NCBI GenBank assembly: GCA_033977485.1
Contig: CM066989.1
Coordinates: 98,165,887-98,229,886 of the forward strand
Reading direction: 5' to 3'
DNA from: Hydrangea macrophylla
Taxonomy: Eukaryota; Streptophyta; Magnoliopsida; Cornales; Hydrangeaceae
DNA length: 64,000 bases
Shown piece by piece: positions 34,830 through 44,951 of this stretch. Position 1 is the first letter of the stretch; each line of letters opens with the position of its first letter. A program made the position numbers and the translations under genes. A model generated the notes under the pieces. That model did no database searches, was not told the DNA's origin, and worked only from the letters and a program-made list of their open reading frames with translations.

Positions 34830-37534
34830 ATGGCTCTCAAAATTAAACCAGTGAAAGACATAACCCCAGCTACCTAATTTCCATGGACTGTCAAAATAGT
34901 TGTTATCGAAAAGTCATTCCCACAAGAATCACAAATAGCCCATTTAGAAAGACATCTTCCTCTAGGGAAACAACACCAAATACGAATTTCCAATGTTTGA
35001 TACTAGCATATGTAAAGGTATTCTTCAATTGTTTTACATTTGAAATTCTTGCTTACACAATACATTGCCTTATAAAAACCTTTTGACACTAGGGAACTCG
35101 TGTAAAACTCTCAATATTTGGAAAAGATATTGATAATTCTTTTGAAGATGATATGCTGATAGGGAGCAAATATTACATGGATAAAATACACTTTGGTACC
35201 ATGTAGTTTACCTGAAGTTTCATTTTGGGCCCTGTAAAAAATTGTGTCATTTAAGGCCCTCAAGTTTCAAAAAGTTTCACTTAGGCCCAGTATTTTAAGC
35301 TTTTTTTTGGAATCAAATTGTCACGATTCTGAAACTTGAGGGCCTTAAATGACACAAAAAAATTTATAGGGCCCAAACTGAAACTTAGGGCAAACTACAG
35401 GGTACTAAAGTGTGTTTTAGCTAATAATACATTTCAAAATATAAAGTTGCAACTACAGACCCGAAATTTTGCATTGTTCCACATGCCTATCAGTGGACAC
35501 TTTTGGCCAAATTTGAACTAAAGCCAGTGCCCCAAGATGATCCGATGATCCTACTTGCGTTGGACAACTTCATTTCTTTTGACAATCTAGAGCCTTACAA
35601 AGACGATCCTAACAGAATTGGTAAACTTTTGTAACTTTTTATGGATATGCTAAAGGTTTTTATCTTGTTTAAGAGCTCAAACTTAAGAAAGAATGATTTA
35701 ACCTTTTTTGCACTTGACATCATTGGAATTGCATTACACATTTATCCTGTCAAATAATGTAACAAAAAAAAGGGGCCTGGAACTGTAAAGCTACAAGAAA
35801 TGCTTTTTATAAACACCGAATAATTACTACTCCTTTAATTCCTCCATTTTCCATTGTTTCTTTATCATACAAGCATTTTCTCATGGTCTAGAATTTTATT
35901 AAAGCAAAAATAATTAACACCGTCTAAACTATGTTACTAACTCAAGATCGTCTAAAAAAAAATCCCATACTAACTCTTACATTTTCTATACTACAAGTTG
36001 AAAAAATGCAGTATGTATGTGTGTTTCCATTAAGGGAAATTACATATTTTCATGGATGCATGTGATTATGTTTTTATAATTTGTTAAAGTTCTTATCAAA
36101 AACTAAGAAAAGTTACAAAAAATGAGCACATGAATAATGTAGGGGCACGTCTCCAACTTAGAAGACATTGGTAAGTAATGAACATTTATGATGAATTGGA
36201 GGGATTGAACTGTTATTGTTGGATTCAACCAATCATTGTACAGAAGAATTTTTGTGAATAATTTCTTTTAACTTCTTAATATGAAAAGCACTTCTATAAA
36301 TGGTTTCTAGCTAAATGTATCCCTCACTTTTCAAATGGGCTGATTGGTGGTCCTGGATTATATAACAACCATTATACACACTAATGTACATGCGTTGAAA
36401 CTTTTGTCCACAATTAATTAATTGTCTTTATTGCAAGAAACTCTAGAAATTTAGAATTGTTTATTTAGTTGCAAAGAATTAACTATGTATACTAACCTAC
36501 TTGTGGTGATAGAGAAGAGACGGAAGAAGTTTAAGAAGAGCACGTTCAATTTTTCAAATGCAAGAGTCTTTAGACTTCTTTCAGCTCATTAAGCCATTGC
36601 ATTTAAACAAACATTGTTGAAATTACTTTGATAGAATCATTGACCAATCTACTTAACAACGTGAGATCCTCACTCTAATCAATATATTTCAATCACTAAT
36701 TATAGTTTCCCTTAGTGTCCATGATAAAATTGGACATGAACTATTTAAGCTTATTAATAGATTTGTTCATGCTTGTTATTTCAGAAAACTGATATCTCAG
36801 GTGTACTTTGAAAGTAACTGATTTCAATCAATCATTCTACTACTTGACTTGTTTCGCCTATCGTGGAGCAACATTTTCCTCTTTCATGGAAAATTTTCGT
36901 TGTAATTAACCATTGCAAATGTGATGATGTACATGCAGTTCCAAGGTACGGAATAGGAAAATAATCATGTAAAGCCAACAAAGCAATGACTGGTGAACTT
37001 ACTTCATTCTTAAATTTTAATAAATTCACAGATGCTGCCTACATGTGACGGCAACTGATTCAACCAGGACAATTATTGGCACAATGTTCGGAGAAGAAGT
37101 TGAAATATTACTTGCTTGCAACATAGTGACTATAATGGAAAACCCAACTGACGTAATATTACCAACTCTATATAGTGATGTGGAATACTTGCGTGATATA
37201 ACTAATGTAATCGCTTGATATCACTAATATTGTGTATAATATTACTAACTCTATATAGTGATCCTCAACACTTGCTTCATATCACTAATGTTGTGTATAC
37301 TCTCAGGATTCAAACAAGGAACGTTAACTATCATCGGTCATAAATGTGAGTGATCGAGACATCCATATTATAGTAAGGCCGTATGAGAACGAGTACAAAG
37401 GAGAAACAATGATAAAATTCAGTCTTTTTTACCAAGATGAAAATACCACTCCTACAAATATAGTAGCTTCTCCATCAACCCCTGCAATGGCAACCGAATA
37501 TGCATTCATTGATCCTGGAGGCCATACTGATTAG
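34830..37534 (+). pseudogene. Helitron-associated RPA1-like (OB-fold) gene, decayed
   Basis: It follows the helicase in the same direction, as in plant Helitrons. Exon-like blocks: 34830-35016 from the ATG (MALKIKPVKDITPAT, then WTVKIVVIEKSFP); 35093-35640 beginning GTRVKLSIFGKDID, interrupted by a MITE at 35179-35423, resuming with YKVATTDPKF and ending before GTAAAC; 37032 onward after ATTCACAG, with an ACNIVTIMENPTD segment; and 37310-37534, ending in a TAG. The OB-fold pattern and its neighbour support the RPA1 assignment. Stops occur in the first and middle blocks. Its product would bind single-stranded DNA. Confidence 0.7.
35179..35423. mobile_element. Mutator-like MITE inside the RPA1-like exon
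   Basis: About 245 bp, almost entirely inverted repeat: the left arm ATAAAATACACTTTGGTACC pairs with the right arm ending GGTACTAAAGTGTGTTTTAG, and pairing continues inward past GGGCCC and the segment AAGGCCCTCAAGTTT. The flanks ATATTACAT (35170-35178) and ATAATACAT (35424-35432) form a 9-bp duplication with one mismatch, as expected for Mutator-type elements. Confidence 0.85.
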
Positions 37535-38372
37535 GCACTATGGCATTACTTTTTTGGGGAAGCACTAGATACTACAATATCATAGGCTTCGAACTATAAA
37601 ACTCTCTTTTGTTTGACAATCATGATCTTTTGTTCCTCATACTAAACTAAAACTATCTTCTGATCTCAAGTCAGCCTCAACCACAGGTTTGCTTACTACT
37701 CCAACAATTTGATGGTGGTTACTGATTACTTCCCATTTCTATCATCTTATAAACTCATTCTTTTTGTACATGAATTAGCTACTAGCAACAAATCAATATC
37801 AATGCTTCAAGTGAGATCCAATTTTGGCCTTTTCACCCCCCAAAGCTTTAGAAATGCTCTTGACAATGCAAAATTATTGCATAGGTGCTATTTTTAACAT
37901 GCTTTTCACTGCCAGCCTTTTTACCTACTTTATGCCCTATTCTTTCATTTAATTTTAGAACAAACGTGTCTTATATTTGATTATGCGAGATATCAACTTC
38001 GTCCTCAATTTGGTGTTATCTTTTATGTCATAGATCAATGCTTTTGACATAAGGCTGGAAAAGAATTGCAATTGTACGAGGCTTGAATTGAACACTCTTT
38101 TCAGATACTTATATTTTGAATTTTAGTATGGTGGAAATGGAAGACTTGTACTATTCTCTCTTTGGATTCTCATTTCAATCACGCTTGTTTATATGTACAT
38201 AATCTCTTTATGTTTGCTTCAGAGCAATATATTAGTGGTATTTTATTTATATATTCTCTAAATGTTTGCTAGAAAGAAGTTGTATTCTTTATATGTTCGT
38301 CTACAAATATAGCTTTCACGAACTGTCCAAAAAAGTAACCACACTTGCAACGCACGTATTTCACCAAGGACA
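37535..38372. other. AT-rich DNA, possible Helitron 3' tail, no gene
   Basis: No convincing ORF. I could not fix a Helitron 3' hairpin with CTRR end. Confidence 0.35.
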
Positions 38373-38866
38373 AGATATAAGAGACCATGGCTTTATACTA
38401 TTTGGGAATCCAGACCTTTGTTTAGGCATGGTTAGGCTCATGGATTCAAAAAAATATAAAAAAAAAAGGAAGAAAAAAATAAAAGAAAACCAAGAAGAAA
38501 AATCACTGATACGTGTTTTACTTTCCTTCTTTCTATATGTAAATAACATTTTTGTTTGAACTTAATTAAAACATATCAAGTGCTATGGATTGTTTTACAG
38601 CTGTAGAGAATTGGAAAGTGTTTCGCACCAAAAGAGAAAGTAATGGGGCTAATGGCTTGGCGCATGATATCACAAAGTTTGCATTACATTTGAAATCTTT
38701 TACATGAGTAATATTTGTAGTCCCCAACATAAAGTTTAAACTCATTTTCCTCTCATATTAAAAGGTCTTTAGGTTATTTAAAACTTTTCGACCACTACTA
38801 GATCAAGGTCATAAACCCATTAGGAGAAATTGTTCAGTGAGACTATGACACCACGATCATCATGTT
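38373..38866 (-). repeat. Dispersed repeat, right arm of the inverted pair with 20531-21018
   Basis: It matches 20531-21018 in reverse complement over almost 500 bp with small indels, including an A-rich block near 38450-38500. The arms are about 17.4 kb apart. Confidence 0.7.
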
Positions 38867-39171
38867 GAAGTGGTGTGGTACCATACGGGCCCATGTGGCC
38901 ACCCTTAAGTTAGATAGGCATGATAAGAAGTGGCTGACTTTATGCAACACGTAATATCCTACAACGTGTCATGTACTCCCTATATTTAGAGGGCACGTGA
39001 CCTTATGTGATTGAGAACGTTACACAACATTAGCATAACGACATGATGTAACGGTCTTACCTATATATTGGAACAAAAGGTGTAAGATGTTACAAAAAAA
39101 ACAATACAGTTATAGTAGAATCATGCATTTATGATAACTTAGAACTTGCAATCCACAATGATCAACATATA

Positions 39172-39318
39172 TGTTAGAAATATAAGGCAGAGAGATAGAA
39201 TATACGAGACTATACAGTGATTAATAGTGTATTGAATGGTGTGATAGTTGCATAAGTGCTAGCCTTATTTATAGACTAGAGAGAGGAGAAGTCCCACATA
39301 TACAATCGATGTGGGACA
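39172..39318 (-). repeat. Small copia-type LTR (147 bp), minus strand
   Basis: Read on the minus strand it begins TGTCCCACATCG, as does the LTR at 29572, has a TATA-like CTATAAATAAGG, and ends TATATTTCTAACA. A polypurine stretch (complement of CCCCCTCAAACT near 39336) lies about 20 nt before its start. It is a solo LTR or the last trace of an element; no pol follows. Confidence 0.55.
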
Positions 39319-39558
39319 AGAAATACTTCTAAAATGCCCCCTCAAACTGAAGGAGGCTTGAACTTATTGGAACTGGTGATGAAGGACAATGGAGGCAGCA
39401 ACGTAGGCAAGCTTGAGCGATCCAACAATGAAGGCACTGACCAAAACCAGACCGAAAAACACTGGCATGATAGCGTCGAGTTAGACTGTAAGAAGCAATG
39501 ATGAGGGCACTGACTGGAACCGAACCAAGAAACACTGGTATGCTAGCGTTAGGTTGGA

Positions 39559-39720
39559 CTGAAGTTGATCAAATCCTATCTTCGATCAACCATGTCACAA
39601 GAAAGATTGAATGGACTTACCATGTTATCTATTGAAAAAGATATGATAAAAAAGCTTGATTATACAAGCTTAATTAGTGATTTTGCAGCTAAAAACGTGA
39701 GGCAGGTGATGTTTCAATGA
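39559..39720 (+). pseudogene. C-terminal exon of an hAT (TTF/ZMYM-type) transposase
   Basis: 54 codons ending in TGA. The reading LKLIKSYLRSTMSQERLNGL, then TMLSIEKDMIKKLDY, is the typical end of plant hAT transposases of the TTF-type zinc-finger class, including the dimerisation helix. Nothing upstream of 39559 continues it; the preceding 140 bp hold a 70-bp imperfect direct repeat. Confidence 0.75.
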
Positions 39721-40356
39721 TAGATTATAGTATAATTTTTTTGTGAGTGGAAGAGTACAATATTTTGGCCTTGTTGTAAAGTCAATTGTTCTAAGCTAAC
39801 TATAAACGCAAGGTTTATTTTTTTGTATCGCATGTTAGTTAAATTCTTCCTGGTTTGAACTAATATAGAGAGGGCCACATTTCGGAAGCTCTCTAAGGCC
39901 CCCCAAAACTAAGGGCAGGCAATAGGAGAATCGGAGAGAAAGTGAGGAGAAAAAGAGCCCAGTTTTGGTTCTCTTCAAATCAGAGAGACTGTGCAAAGAA
40001 GAAAAGAGAACCATAATAAAATGTTTAGAAAAATTCAAACACATCCCTAAATTAAAATATATATATATATATATACATTATTCCGATATATCCTTTAGTA
40101 AAGGATAAAAGAGTAAACTGGTCTCAAATACTTTCTTTTCTCTTTTGTTATGAATGCTAAACAAATAGGAGAAAACTATATATACTTCCCTTCTTTTCTG
40201 TTCTCCCTAAACAAATAGGCTGGAGATAATAATGCTTTCTCTTCCATTCTCTATTTTTTCCCTCTTCTCTTATTGTGTTTCTAATTTCTTCTTTTCAATT
40301 CTCTGAATCCAAGCAGAGTGGTAATTATATTAAAGATTGATGAAAATATAAGATAC
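39721..40356. other. AT-rich spacer
   Basis: It contains an (AT)n run near 40053-40073. No gene seen. Confidence 0.4.
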
Positions 40357-40815
40357 CTACACTACAACAAAATAGGCCTTTAAAGACAGAAAAAAGTGTT
40401 GCAATAGGTCACAAAATGTGTTACTAGTTGTTTACCAACACATACCTAAGTGTCATAATAGGTGTTGTCGCTAAGCCTTAATGAGACACTTACCCAAGTG
40501 TTGGTAAAACCGTCAGTAAATGTTACATTGTAATGAAAGAGAAAAAATGTCATTGAAAGTGTCACTAAATGTTACTTTTGAAGTGACATATATTTGTGAG
40601 TTTTGACAAAACGAAAGTGTCATTAGAACTGTCACTAGAAGCTACCTTTATTAACACACATATATAGGGATTTGTTAACCTACATCACAAAGCGACGAAA
40701 ACTTTTGTTGCTAAAAGCCTGCTTTTCATCGCTAAAGTGGTTGTTGTATGCTGCTAGCCTACAACCATCATGTTGTAGGTTAGTAGCCCCCATGCATATA
40801 TATATATATGTATAC

Positions 40816-40956
40816 AAAAATTCTCTAAGGAGGGCGTCCTCTCTTTATTAAAGAGAGGGCCTCTGTTTTGGCCATCGTAATTTTTAAACTCGATCCGACG
40901 GCCAAAACAGAGGCCCTCTCTTTAATAAAGAGAGGGCGCCCTCTCTGGAGAATTTT
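40816..40956. mobile_element. Foldback MITE 1 of a twin pair
   Basis: The 141-bp segment is nearly all hairpin: AAAATTCTC...AGGAGGGCGTCCTCTCTTTA pairs with TAAAGAGAGGGCGCCCTCTC...GAGAATTTT, and the inner arms pair around CTCTGTTTTGGCC / GGCCAAAACAGAG. It lies in (TA)n tracts. Confidence 0.8.
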
Positions 40957-40971
40957 CGTATATATATACAC

Positions 40972-41123
40972 CAGTCAGGCTCTCGAGAGGGCGCCCTCTC
41001 TTTATTAAAGAGAGGACCTCTGTTTTGACCATCGGATCGTGTTTAAAAACTGGATCTGACGGCCGGCCAAAATAGAGGTCCTCTCTTTAATAAAGAAAGG
41101 GAGCCCTCTCTAGAGCCTGACTG
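40972..41123. mobile_element. Foldback MITE 2 of a twin pair
   Basis: 152 bp with termini CAGTCAGGCTCT / AGAGCCTGACTG. The interior (GGGCGCCCTCTCTTTATTAA, then the CTCTGTTTTGACC block) is clearly homologous to MITE 1, but the ends are different. The pair is separated by 15 bp and framed by (TA)n on both sides. Confidence 0.8.
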
Positions 41124-41403
41124 TATATATATATATATATGTGTTGCTATGAGTGTCACTAAAAATTGTACCAATTTTTTTTCTAACAGTCTACAAAGTT
41201 TTGAACTTAAGACCTACTTGAATATGTTGTAGTCTTGAATCCGCTTGACCAAATAGCCAACTTTCAACTACAAGTATAAAAATTATTTATTTGTATCTAA
41301 TAAAATCATGTACTATTAACACATATTTAAAGTATTAAATACCATTAGTAATATATTTTATATTACTAATATATTTATTTATTTTTATATTATATCTTAC
41401 TAT

Positions 41404-41483
41404 AGTTATTATTATTGAATACATTTATTTAATTTATTATTTAAGTAATTAATTTTATTAATTTTAATAATATGGAGCACTAA
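41404..41483. repeat. 80-bp direct repeat, left of the gag-only element
   Basis: Identical to 51111-51190 at about 79 of 80 positions. It abuts the 5-bp target duplication AAAGT of the LTR element. Confidence 0.9.
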
Positions 41484-41486
41484 AGT

Positions 41487-41997
41487 TGATGATGCCAAAA
41501 ATTGGTAAGAGTAAAGTAGAGCAATTTTAGGAGAGAGAGAGAGTGAGAGAGTGAGAGAGTGAGAGACTATTTTTTGTATGTGGTTCGGCCCTGTTAATGA
41601 AGGTACCTACGTCCACGGGTGTGTCTGAGCACGTTCACTAGCAGATCACCGGCGGGCCTGGTGAGCCAACAAAGAGGGGCGGCACTACCAGTAATACCGG
41701 CCGGGTGTATGCATATAATGGTGAATTTTGTAGAGGTGCTGTGTAGACTACAGAACTATCGGCCTCTTCAATGGAGGGTGAGAGATCTCTTTTATAGATG
41801 TAAGAGACCTACTCTTACATGGATAAGGAAATATAATTCCATTAGGATGTGATGACACCAATTAAGTAAGTTTCCTAATTGTATTAGGATTGATTGACAT
41901 TAATTGTGGGGGTTTCCTAATTGGATTAGGAAATAGATGCACTTTCCATTAGTCTTCTAGCTTGAGTAGGAAACTGCCCATAATTTTGGGCGTATCA
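41487..41997 (-). repeat. 3' LTR of the gag-only element
   Basis: 511 bp, TGATGATGCC...GCGTATCA. It has one extra GTGAGAGA unit in its GA-rich stretch compared with the partner LTR. The polypurine tract is the complement of the GCCCCCCATTT run at about 42001-42011. Confidence 0.9.
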
Positions 41998-42317
41998 ACT
42001 GCCCCCCATTTCCAAGATTGGCCAGATGCTATATCGGGGCAAGTTTGGAAATTAGTTTGATGTTACTTGCCACTGTCTGAGTGCTTGTGGAAGCTGCCTC
42101 GGGGCTTCTGAGCCTGGTGAGTCCTCGAAAACTGGCTGAGAGTTTAGACCCTGCCTAGCTCGGGACTTTTAGGTGCTCGGGAACTGACCGGGAGTTGAGA
42201 CCCGGCCTAATTCGGAGTCTTTGAATGCTCGGGAAGTGACCGAGAGTTGAGACTCGGCCTACTTCGGAGTCTTTTTTGCTTGAGTTAGCTCCCAGGATGG
42301 TTATCTTCTGCCCGTAA
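41998..42317 (-). other. 3' non-coding part of the gag-only element with hairpin-forming repeats
   Basis: It starts with the polypurine tract. Repeats of about 60 bp at 42120-42290 contain short complementary pairs such as CTCGGGA...GACCGGGAG...CCCGGCC. It ends at CGTAA, the target duplication of the nested chromovirus. Confidence 0.6.
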
Positions 42318-42916
42318 TGTCACGCCCCGACGTAGCATAATTCAGGAAAGCATTTAATTTCCTTTATGGACTCGTAGGTCGTGACAAGTGAGTATGACCA
42401 ATTGTCCCTGCAACAAATAACTTAAAAACATTTCTAAAGAAAAGATACTAATAAACATAAGCTCCGAAATAAAACTTACTAAAACTATTACATAAGTTCA
42501 GGTCTTAGGCACAAACGCCCTTATTCAAATGTCTAAAACTAGTTTATTACAACCCCAAATTAAAAGACAGGAAAATATAAAACAGCCTCCTGGAAAGTCC
42601 CCTGCCTCTAACTAGCATAGTCGAAATACCCTGGCTGCTCCTGACCCTGAAAATATGGACATACAGTCCAGGACGCATCAACGCCGTCAGCTTATGCAAG
42701 CTGGTGAGCAAAATAAACAAGTGCTCGCAATGTATATATAAGCATATAAACAACGGTGCAATTTAACTTTAAAAGCAATAGATTCAAGGTTCCAATTCCA
42801 ACATAAATCACAGGGGAATAAAGTAAGCAATACATATGCGACCGTGCATGAACAATGTAACATCTCATCTTTCTGACTCTTTTCTCTCAACAAAACCCGA
42901 CTCAACCAAACCATTA

Positions 42917-43325
42917 CCTCAGATACCAGGAATACTATTCGATCGATATCTAAGTCGAACACAACACTATCGCCTCCAATACCAGGAATAATATCCGATC
43001 GATATTGAGGCTGCACACCACGCTATTGCCTCAGATACCAGGAATAATATCCGATCGATATCTGGGTCAATCACGACCAACCATCGCTTCGGATACCAGG
43101 AATAATATCCGATCGATATCCGAAACGAGCGCCTTAGATACCAGGAATAATATCCGATCGATATCTAAGCCGTACTCAATACTATCGCTTCGGATACCAG
43201 GAATAATATCCGATCGATATCCGAAACGAGCGCCTTAGATACCAGGAATAATATCCGATCGATATCTAAGCCGTACTCAACACTGTCGCCTCCAATACCA
43301 GGAATAATATCCGATCGATATTGAG
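42917..43325 (-). repeat. Eight imperfect tandem repeats with conserved core and complementary arms
   Basis: Each repeat has the core ATACCAGGAATAATATCC followed by GATCGATAT. The bases flanking the core differ between repeats but stay complementary: CTTCGG...CCGAA (two repeats), CTTAG...CTAAG (two), CTCAG...CTGGG, CTCAG...CTAAG, and TCCA...TGAGG (two). Spacing is 43-58 bp. The two alternating pairs arose by local duplication. Confidence 0.88.
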
Positions 43326-43785
43326 GTCGCACATCAGACCGCCACTCTTCACTCTTTTTACTCTTCTCACACACCATGCATGTCGACTCCACCTCAACCC
43401 TATCATGTATGTCAATGTCCATGAAATGTAACACCAAACAAAAGTACGAGAAATCAAGTCTTTTTATTTTTATCCTTCTTTATTAACAAGATACAATGTA
43501 CTTAGAATCATTGAGTTAGCACTCACGATCTAAACTATCAAGTCATATATGAAACAACATGTAAATTTATCGAAAACTACTTTAACACGCTTTTACAGCT
43601 ACTAGTACACAAGCAGATCCACTTTAAAGCAATGCCCTTAAAAATGAGTTATAATTTTTATGGATGAATTACACATCAAAAGAAAGGTCTTTGAGTCTAG
43701 TTTCCAACGCTTCGAACGGTGCGCGTTTTCGAGTTTCCTAGAGGAAGTTATGACAATTTAGTAAAAGTCGTCAGTGCTGAAATAT

Positions 43786-43878
43786 GTCAATCGATTGACA
43801 AAAGTGTCAATCGATTGAATGACATGTCAATCGATTGGATGACATGTCAATCGATTGGATATGTTTCCAATCAATTGG
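43786..43878 (-). repeat. Five CAATCGATTG palindromes at 20-bp spacing
   Basis: GTCAATCGATTGAC at 43786-43799, then copies at 43806, 43826 and 43846, and a variant CCAATCAATTGG at 43867-43878. The core ATCGAT is the same as in the Athila palindromes. Confidence 0.9.
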
Positions 43879-44951
43879 CATCAGCAGTTTCTCCCCTGTT
43901 ACGAATTTGAAGCTTGCTTTTGACCCATTTCTCAATTCTGCTTCAACCAAGACATGTAATATATGGATTTCTTCGTTTTTCCGCAAGGATTACGAATACG
44001 CAGTCGGTTTTAACTAATTTCAATCGTAGCTCTCGGATTTCATGTAAAACCGAGAGGTGACAAAACTTTAAATCAACGGTACGTCGCGATACGGATGAAT
44101 TAAGCCGTAGTATTCGAACCGCAGCTTATTGGGACTAAGATCTTTCATTCCCAATTCACAGAATTGATTTTGGTTAACTTTTGCAAAACTCCATTTTTAA
44201 GCTCCCATGGTGTATCTATATATATACACATATATACACACATATATGAACTGAAATATACATATATAAACATGGCGAGTGAGTTTATAATACTCACAGA
44301 GGTGATTATACAGAGAATTTTGAGACCAATAATTTCCGCCGTCGATTCCGTCGTTCGAATTCTCCTCCGTTCTTGATCTTGATATATGTATATATATATA
44401 TATATCTCTATCTATGTATGTAATAGTATGTGTATGTGTATGTATATAATCTGTATGTGTGTATGTTCTTTGAGAACAAGAGAGAATGAGAGGAAATTAG
44501 AGAGAGATTAAGAGAGACAGTAAGTGAGTTATGAGAGATTTGAGTGATATACCCTATACATATAATCTGTGAACTGGGTAGCTTCCAAGCAAAAGAGAGA
44601 TCACCCGGTGAGGTTGAGCTCACGTGCTCCCTCACCCAAGACGCGGTATAAGGCGTAGATTTAAAACAAAACTGGTAATTTACGGGTAAAAATAAAAATA
44701 CAGAAAATTATATTAACGTAGGAATAAATTCCGGGTTGTACTAAAAATATAGATATCGATTTTGAAACCATAGAAAATATTTTCTATATTTATGGAAATT
44801 ACAGTTTGACCCCGGAATAAATATTACAAAGAGAAATTAAATCAAATACTCATGGAAATGAAAAGCAGTATTTATTTATTAATGAAAATAAAATACAGGG
44901 TGTTACACTCTACCCACCTTAATAGAGATTTCGCCCCGAAATCTGAGTTAA

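Larger units (their letters stand above)
42318..44907 (-). repeat. 3' LTR of the chromovirus (2.59 kb)
   Basis: On the minus strand it begins TGTAACACCC, the typical Tekay/Del start, and ends GGGGCGTGACA. It carries eight hairpin repeats (42917-43325), a palindrome series (43786-43878) and TATA-rich microsatellites (44211-44470). Confidence 0.88.

Noticed and set aside
20531..38866. Single 18-kb DNA transposon with these inverted repeats as its ends
   Set aside because: The order of homologous pieces beside the arms is shuffled, no target duplication was found, and the interior is a mosaic of unrelated relics.
39329..39535. Minus-strand ORF of 68 codons
   Set aside because: It covers a 70-bp imperfect direct repeat next to an LTR and shows no known domain.
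42917..43325. CRISPR-like array of palindromic repeats
   Set aside because: Lies inside a plant LTR; the variable parts are the hairpin arms rather than unrelated spacers, and no cas genes or prokaryotic context exist.
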